64,000 bases of DNA from Haliotis asinina (Eukaryota; Mollusca; Gastropoda; Lepetellida; Haliotidae): contig NC_090290.1 of NCBI RefSeq assembly GCF_037392515.1, forward strand, positions 39,393,753-39,457,752, written 5' to 3'. The notes beneath the pieces are model-generated. The model was not told the DNA's origin. It did not search any database and worked only from the letters and a program-made list of their open reading frames with translations. Positions 60,301-64,000 of the stretch are shown here, piece by piece (the stretch's first letter is position 1; each line of letters starts with the position of its first letter). The position numbers were made by a program, and so were the translations under genes.

Positions 60301-63300
60301 ACCTTTACTAAGGTTACCTTACCTCCCATTCTTTAACACTTCACTATGGCTACTTTAGTAAGTTACGATCACCTTAGTGCATTATGAAAGGAGGGAATAG
60401 AAATTTGAAAATGCCAGTACTGGCTATAATCAAAGTTAAGAATTCTTAGGGCTATGAACATTTTGGGAAGATGGCCCTGATGACTGACTCACCTCTGTGC
60501 ACTGTTTGATCCAGAAGTGAGACCCCATTGCCTCCCAGTTTTGGGAGCAGGTGATGTAGAGCAGACGGTCAAACACTCGTCGCTGGATGCTGTTCTCGAA
60601 CACCTGGAAACATCCAGTTGGTACACCATGACACAGAGCAATATTCCAGCAATAACATGGTGGGGGACACCAGAAATGGGATTCAGACAAGGTGTAAACA
60701 GGGTCGGTGGGCTAGCCTTGTTTTTAAAGCAATGGCCAGGTTCTATTCACCAAATTAGTACGAAATGTGAAGCCCATTTCTGGTGTCTCCTGCCATGATA
60801 TAGCTGGAATATTTCTGAAAGTGTCGTAAAACCATACTCAGTCTGGTATAAAGAAACTTCTCTGTATTGTTATTAGTTTGTGCTCTATAATGAAGAAAGG
60901 TCATGTCATGAAACTATAAGCGAACACTTATCTCTGAGAACTGTTCAATGTGCAAATATTGGAAGGTTACTCAAACATCTATCTAAATCCTTTAACCTTT
61001 ATCCAGCACAATACCTTACACACATAGCAATCCAGGTTGACAAGAAAATACATCCCAGTATTCTCACCTCCACAAACTTCTGTCTGATCGGCGCCTGATT
61101 GCACCGGAGACCTGCCAGGAAAGCTGGTTCCAGTTTAGAGGTGAGTTCGCTCCCCTGCAGGCTGTCATCCCTGTATATGTAGTTCACAAGGTCAAGGAAT
61201 TGGGCGTTTAGCTCCTGATCTTCAGGGAAGCGCTTCTCCACATTCTGCATTAGCTTCATCAACAAGATGGCTTTCTCGCGGATAATGGGTGACTGGTTGA
61301 TGGCAATTGGGGTCTGAAAAGGGGTTTAAAAATGAATGAACAAGAGCAATATCATGAAAATGGACGTTTCATTGCAAGTTGACAATCATCAGTACCAACG
61401 CAAATGATGCTGGAAAATAACACAAAAACATTCCTCATTGGTTATAGAACCAAACGGTTACCTGACTCACTTCTTCACTCACTCACTCACTATCACTTGC
61501 AAAATAAACATACGAATCACTGACCTTGATTTTGACCCAGTCCTCCACCATCTTCGTGATTGCTTTCATCACCTTGTTGTCGGGAGTCTTCTCGATGAGC
61601 CCCACCAGAATCTGACCAATGAAACTCTTCCTCATTTCCAAACTCATTACACCCACTCGGTTCTTGACCAAGTCAAGACTGACGATCAGCAGCTCGCTAG
61701 CAACACCTGGACTGGCCTCTGGGGTCGTGGGGGTCAGGTGTTCCCGCGCCATCTTGTGCAGCACTTTCATGAACGTTGTGATGAGGCGGTCGATGTAGCA
61801 CTGGTTGTGCATGCAAGCTGCCTTCAGGATCATCAGCGTGCTGAACAACTGAGATGGGGAGCCATTGGCTGCTCTGTAAATCATGGAGAACAGTTGCACT
61901 CTATATTATCACTACCAAAACAGTCTAGATTTTTGTTTTGGTTACTGTTCGAAGCTGCATTCCATAACATTCATCAAGTATGACTGCAGTCTATACATAA
62001 TCACACCTGAACGACATAATTCAGTGATTGATATCATGAGCATCAAACTATGAAATTGGGACAAGACTTGCACCAACCAAGTCAACATGTTTGACCATCC
62101 AAACCCATAAGTTGCTTCTTAGGAAAAGCAAGTTGCTGAAAAACCAGCACAAATATCTTCACTGTTGAAAAATGAACTAGGGAAGGACAAGATATATGGA
62201 TGAACAGAATCTTTATACAATCAGGATCAACGTTCTGGTGCAAGCGATCATTTGGCTAATAATGATGATAGAAAATTTATACAAACCTGTAGAGATTATG
62301 AATTCTTTGAAGAAAGTCCTCCTTGGGGTACATATAAGCATTAAAATTCAGTAGGTAAGGATGAAGACAACTACGATTGGACGACGCATGTCTATTCTGT
62401 TGAATGACTGCATGAAAAGGGAGGTTCAAGGCAAGCAGTCAGAGTTACTGCTCTTAGCTGTAGGGTGCCCTGTTGGACCCTATAGGACAAGCTTTTGTTT
62501 TGCAAAATGTTTTATTGAAATATTCTTAAAACTGTCATAGCCAAATGGACATTTTAATGCCTATATATACCCCAAGGAGGACTTCTTCTGAAAAAGAATA
62601 GCTCTTAATTGTAATCATGAAGATCTTATCCTTACTGAGAACTCCAACTTCCAAAAATATGCCTCCCAAAGAAATCTTGAACAGATTACAGTACATCCAG
62701 CAATTTGACTGAACATTTCTAAGAAGTTTACATAGAACTGAAACCAAACAATTTTTTCCAGATTTTGAATAAATGAAATCTGTGTCCCAATTTCCATTAT
62801 CTATTGTTTGTTTCGATGAAAACAGTATGACTGCCATTCACATTCGCCAACAACAATGTTCTTACTTCTCATAGTTGGTGAGTCCCTCGTAGACCACCTT
62901 GCTCACGCAGGCATAGAGGCACTCCAGCTCTTCGTACTTGGAGGCAACATTGGAGGTGACGGGCTCGGTGGGGAAGTGGCTCATCAGCCGAGACAGCAGA
63001 CTGTGCACAGCTCGGATCACCTTGGTGTTGGGACACGTCATACATGCAGCGATACCCCGCTGGAGGGGCTTGAAGCTGGTCAGTATTGTGTCTTTTTTCT
63101 GGTAATTAAAGCAGAAAATGTAGTTCACTGCTGTACATTACAACATTCAAGAAATATCACAAAAGATGGTTATCAGGATCATTCAGTCTGGAAAAGTCTC
63201 GCCGGCTAGCCTGTGGCTAGTAAAAGTCCAGTTGGGCCGATAACGCTCCACAGTCACTGGCCCGACTAGCTTTTGAGTCATTTCGTAACTTATAACACTC

Positions 63301-64000
63301 TCTCCAACTTGTACACTTTTAAATCATTCAAGATTATGGCCTGATATAATGTTAATCATATTTAGCAGATTAATGAAGAAAGCCTTGTCTACATTCAAAT
63401 TTCTAGCTAGTGAATTATTTTGTGGGCTAGTAACTTTCAAGCTTAGCGAGTCAGCCTGGCAGACTATTTTGCACACTGATCACGAATTGACAAAACAGCA
63501 ATGGTATGCAATACCATAGGGCTACAATAATTATGGAAAAAAAAGATGAATAATTGGAAATATTGTTGATGCAAATGGAAATTGTGTAATCAATAATATG
63601 AACGAAGCATTGTGTCGAAAACTTTTTTATACAAAGTTAGGTCTATATTCATGGGCTACTCCTAATATATACGGGAATGTTTTGTTGGTAATTGAAGCCT
63701 AAATATGTCACTTCTCACAAATGACGTGACATGTTGGTTTCTTTCAGATTTTTCAGCCATTTTTCTCAAAAGTTCCCTCTTGGATATTTATCGACTACCG
63801 ACTGACACTAATTTAACAATGATCATCTATCATCTATAATACCCATAAAAGTTCAGACTTGTTTGAAGCACAAGTTTCGACAACCATACTTACCAGGATG
63901 TTCAGGAGGAACGTGAGGAGCTCTAGAGCTGTGCAGATGTTGGCGAAGTTAGGCTGGTGGTTCTCCACAGTTGTCAGGAGCTTATCAAACCATGCCAACT
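38714..64000 (-). CDS. TRRAP: TRRAP, PIKK-family pseudokinase scaffold (C-terminal 1,758 aa, last 34 exons)
   Basis: Window exons w1-w34: 64000-63894, 63098-62866, 61873-61525, 61313-61068, 60603-60493, 59577-59395, 57951-57802, 57236-57117, 56880-56737, 56444-56304, 55505-55347, 54923-54832, 53467-53332, 52486-52385, 52054-51959, 51454-51218, 50833-50721, 49797-49686, 48955-48744, 48187-47999, 47126-46978, 46536-46414, 46129-45951, 45336-45237, 44815-44608, 44056-43967, 42901-42808, 42304-42197, 41967-41743, 41323-41108, 40735-40594, 40328-40132, 39307-39202, 38823-38714. Every junction is in phase and the frame is open to the stop at 38714-38716. TRRAP is the large scaffold that recruits the SAGA/STAGA and TIP60/NuA4 acetyltransferase complexes to activators such as MYC and E2F. 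The order is HEAT repeats, FAT, pseudokinase, FATC. The 5' half lies beyond the right edge. It is convergent with EHHADH. Confidence 0.98.
38870..39030 (-). mobile_element. SINE family B copy
   Basis: It lies in the last TRRAP intron, 47 bp upstream of the terminal exon acceptor. The head retains GGTTCCCACC. Confidence 0.88.
39637..39912 (-). mobile_element. SINE family A copy, near full length
   Basis: Plus-strand GTGAGTGAGTGAG through CAGACCTTCACAGGTC is one of the least diverged copies. TRRAP intron between w32 and w33. Confidence 0.92.
42171..42196 (-). repeat. Short duplication of the TRRAP w28 exon end and donor
   Basis: CCCTACCTTGCCGTTATG occurs at 42171-42188 and again at 42191-42208, across the exon edge at 42197. 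A third, weaker copy (CCTTACCTTTATGATCTCTG) lies near 42119. Each carries the donor on the minus strand. Confidence 0.85.
42428..42590. repeat. 163-bp near-perfect palindrome
   Basis: Arms of about 79 bp (left ATAAGAATGAAGATTTTATG, right CATAAAATCTTCATTCTTAT) are separated by about 5 bp. TRRAP intron between w27 and w28. Confidence 0.95.
42968..43087. mobile_element. MITE family 1 copy
   Basis: Same inverted ends as the copy at 32119, 120 bp. TRRAP intron, 66 bp upstream of exon w27. Confidence 0.88.
43505..43865 (-). mobile_element. Two SINE family B copies, same orientation
   Basis: Copies at 43505-43672 and 43688-43865. The second is the best preserved in the window, with A box TAGCCTATTGG and B box GGTTCGATTCC on the minus strand. 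TRRAP intron between w26 and w27. Confidence 0.93.
44285..44510 (+). mobile_element. Degenerate SINE family A copy
   Basis: It keeps TTGATCACTGGA and GGTCCAGACTGGA. TRRAP intron between w25 and w26. Confidence 0.7.
45800..45926. mobile_element. MITE family 1 copy, one end decayed
   Basis: The right end CACTGTTCAGTATA is kept and the left end is reduced to TATACAGCAAAGG. It ends 24 bp before the w23 donor edge. Confidence 0.75.
45951..54923 (-). CDS. TRRAP: TRRAP FAT domain (w12-w23)
   Basis: This is part of TRRAP above. Landmarks: EYRLWEDHWI (w12), NPYLVLESAWRV (w13), CPKELAWRVNLYRGYIAICH (w14), IKEWRRLPSIVS (w15), AAQQIMELQEAAQI and WRNRLPMISDDLSHW (w16), HASAQAIIHFGKIARK (w17), IPSVPIVDCFQKIRQQVKCY (w18), FTKEMTAEFYALKGMFLAQI (w19), CYLHACRHQNEGKSRKYLAK (w20), YPQAVYFPIRTLYLTLKIEQ (w21) and MWRCSRIMHMQRELHPT (w23). 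The w22 and start of w23 sequences add a low-complexity Ser/Thr/Ala/Pro stretch of about 60 residues that human TRRAP lacks at this point. Confidence 0.95.
46792..46950 (-). mobile_element. SINE family B copy
   Basis: It ends 28 bp before the donor edge of TRRAP exon w21. Confidence 0.88.
47830..47972 (-). mobile_element. SINE family B copy, degenerate
   Basis: It keeps GCAATATTCC and CACACATTGTACCCAT blocks. It ends 27 bp from TRRAP exon w20. Confidence 0.75.
48360..48743 (-). repeat. Donor-copy minisatellite after TRRAP exon w19 (~34-37-bp unit, ~11 copies)
   Basis: Units contain ACTCACTTGTCACAGGTAAA and run without a gap into the exon edge at 48744. On the gene strand each unit repeats the last ~17 nt of the exon (ending CGTGACAA, or variants) and its GTGAGT donor. 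Confidence 0.95.
49014..49145. mobile_element. MITE family 1 copy
   Basis: Left ATACTGAATAGCAAAAGAAA, right CTTGCTGTTCAGAATAT. TRRAP intron between w18 and w19. Confidence 0.82.
49255..49526 (+). mobile_element. SINE family A copy, near full length
   Basis: It runs from the head GAAGGTTCCACGGTAGAAT to CACTCACTCAC. It is antisense to TRRAP, in the intron between w18 and w19. Confidence 0.9.
49850..50150. repeat. Interspersed repeat family 4, copy 1
   Basis: It shares CACTCTCTCCAACTT, CTTTTAAATCAT, GGCCTGATA and GTCTACATT blocks, in order, with 63195-63480. Starts and ends carry GGCTAG/CTAGCC motifs. Confidence 0.85.
50920..51090 (-). mobile_element. SINE family B copy
   Basis: Well preserved head (GGGGAATCGAACCTGGGTCT on the plus strand). 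TRRAP intron between w16 and w17. Confidence 0.9.
51640..51958 (-). repeat. Minisatellite abutting the TRRAP w15 donor (~23-bp unit)
   Basis: Units contain TATGAGATGTTGCCTAACTG. The array runs into the exon edge at 51959, and the donor region (GTAGGTGACATCTCATA on the gene strand) is itself a variant unit. Confidence 0.85.
52826..52990 (+). mobile_element. SINE family B copy, plus orientation
   Basis: A box GTAGCCTAGTGG, B box GGGTTCCCC (shortened), 3' end GGAATATTGCTTAAAGC. Confidence 0.85.
53125..53225 (-). mobile_element. SINE family B copy with internal deletion
   Basis: The tail half is fused directly to the head half (GGAGGGGACGACAAGCAAAT), so the B box is lost. Confidence 0.75.
53608..53880 (-). 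mobile_element. SINE family A copy
   Basis: Near full length, TRRAP intron between w12 and w13. Confidence 0.88.
54000..54245 (-). mobile_element. Degenerate SINE family A copy
   Basis: It has the same orientation and intron as the copy at 53608-53880 but is far more diverged, so it is an independent and older insertion. Confidence 0.75.
55347..64000 (-). CDS. TRRAP: TRRAP HEAT-repeat region up to the FAT boundary (w1-w11)
   Basis: This is part of TRRAP above. Landmarks in order: WFDKLL (w1), SFKPLQRGIAACMTC and KYEELECLYA (w2), LFSTLMILKAAC (w3), KRFPEDQELNAQFLDLVNYI (w4), YITCSQNWEAMGSHFWIKQC (w5), NLADSHDRATFA (w6), FPRIWKILSEKQQQ (w8), PFLCSGSHV and CVPPIPIRPCVLK (w9), and EEDMWAGLWQKR with AYEQHGFFEQAQ (w11). 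These are alpha-solenoid repeats that form the ring and activator-binding surface. The acidic linker encoded at the w6/w7 join is poorly conserved, and the largest donor-copy minisatellite lies in its intron. Confidence 0.95.
55718..55885 (+). mobile_element. SINE family B copy, plus orientation
   Basis: It reads GGTGGGGTAGCCTAGTGGCT at the head, GGTTTGGTTCC as B box, and GGAATATTGCTAAAAGTG at the 3' end. TRRAP intron between w10 and w11. Confidence 0.92.
56493..56624. mobile_element. MITE family 1 copy
   Basis: Left ATACTGAACAGGAAAACAAA, right TCTTTTGCTGTTTAGTATA. TRRAP intron between w9 and w10. Confidence 0.85.
57330..57366. repeat. (ATC)n microsatellite
   Basis: About twelve ATC triplets in the TRRAP intron between w7 and w8. 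Confidence 0.95.
57475..57700 (+). mobile_element. SINE family A copy
   Basis: Antisense to TRRAP, in the intron between w7 and w8. It ends about 100 bp from exon w7. Confidence 0.82.
58430..59394 (-). repeat. Donor-copy minisatellite after TRRAP exon w6 (53-bp unit, ~17 copies)
   Basis: The 53-bp unit contains CTATGGACACTTACCTCCTC then CTTGTTGGAGTC. On the gene strand it repeats the last ~22 nt of the exon (GACTCCAACAAGGAGGAG) and the GTAAGT donor. Copies are more than 95% alike by eye; variants keep a GT donor (GTAAGT, or GTGAGT in two units). The array ends flush at the real junction, 59394/59395. Confidence 0.97.
59784..60238. repeat. 42-bp tandem repeat, ~11 copies, in the TRRAP intron between w5 and w6
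   Basis: The unit starts ACTTCGAGGACTATGTATTA and is 42 bp, a multiple of three, so several frames on both strands stay open and give repetitive ORFs. These are by-products. It is not next to a splice site: exon edges are at 59577 and 60493. Confidence 0.95.
60633..60840. mobile_element. SINE family B fragments in opposite orientations
   Basis: A minus-strand 3' piece (60633-60690) abuts a plus-strand piece (60690-60840) with ATAGCTGGAATATTTCTGA. Confidence 0.75.
61975..62140 (-). mobile_element. Degenerate SINE family A fragment
   Basis: Weak match: TTCAGTGATTGATATCATGAG and ACCAACCAAGTC blocks are in order. The tail is missing. Confidence 0.55.
63195..63480. repeat. Interspersed repeat family 4, copy 2
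   Basis: Same order of blocks as 49850-50150 at roughly 75-80% identity by eye. TRRAP intron between w1 and w2. Confidence 0.85.

Noticed and set aside
59768..60358. Long repetitive ORFs on both strands (up to 196 codons)
   Set aside because: They come from the 42-bp tandem unit, which is a multiple of three; they lie in a TRRAP intron and show no real protein signal.

Overview
The window is animal nuclear DNA: three multi-exon genes with GT-AG introns, intronic SINEs, MITEs and minisatellites, and no operons. Two SINE families end in a shared tail followed by an (ACTC)n run. From memory, not from a search, I associate that tail with abalone (Haliotis) sequence, so a marine gastropod is the best guess.

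Layout. (1) 882-12111, minus strand: 5' part of FBXL4 (F-box/LRR protein 4), ten exons encoding about 407 residues; the rest lies off the left edge. (2) 12112-12435: 324 bp between the FBXL4 and EHHADH start codons, a probable bidirectional promoter. (3) 12436-33795, plus strand: complete EHHADH, the peroxisomal bifunctional enzyme (enoyl-CoA hydratase plus 3-hydroxyacyl-CoA dehydrogenase), 18 exons and 721 residues, ending in an NKL peroxisomal signal. (4) 33796-38713: spacer between convergent genes, with one unrecognised candidate exon (35022-35273), a palindromic element, SINEs, and a decayed fragment that looks like a class C GPCR ligand-binding domain (about 38080-38530). (5) 38714-64000, minus strand: the last 34 exons (1,758 residues) of TRRAP, the pseudokinase scaffold of SAGA/STAGA and TIP60/NuA4 histone acetyltransferase complexes. 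Exon ends were set by matching reading phase across every junction, and no frameshift or internal stop was found in any of the three genes.

The genes are not functionally linked: mitochondrial quality control (FBXL4), peroxisomal fatty-acid oxidation (EHHADH), chromatin regulation (TRRAP). The most unusual signal is structural. Several tandem arrays sit directly on 5' splice sites. In two TRRAP introns (58430-59394 and 48360-48743) each unit carries a copy of the exon's last ~17-22 nt plus its GT donor, giving roughly 17 and 11 decoy donors. Weaker cases abut TRRAP exons at 51959 and 42197 and an FBXL4 exon at 5064. I found no new enzymatic or defence system. Other points of interest are one GC-AG intron in EHHADH, two 163-bp near-perfect palindromes, at least five families of short DNA-transposon-like or interspersed repeats, and a Ser/Thr/Ala/Pro-rich insert in TRRAP.
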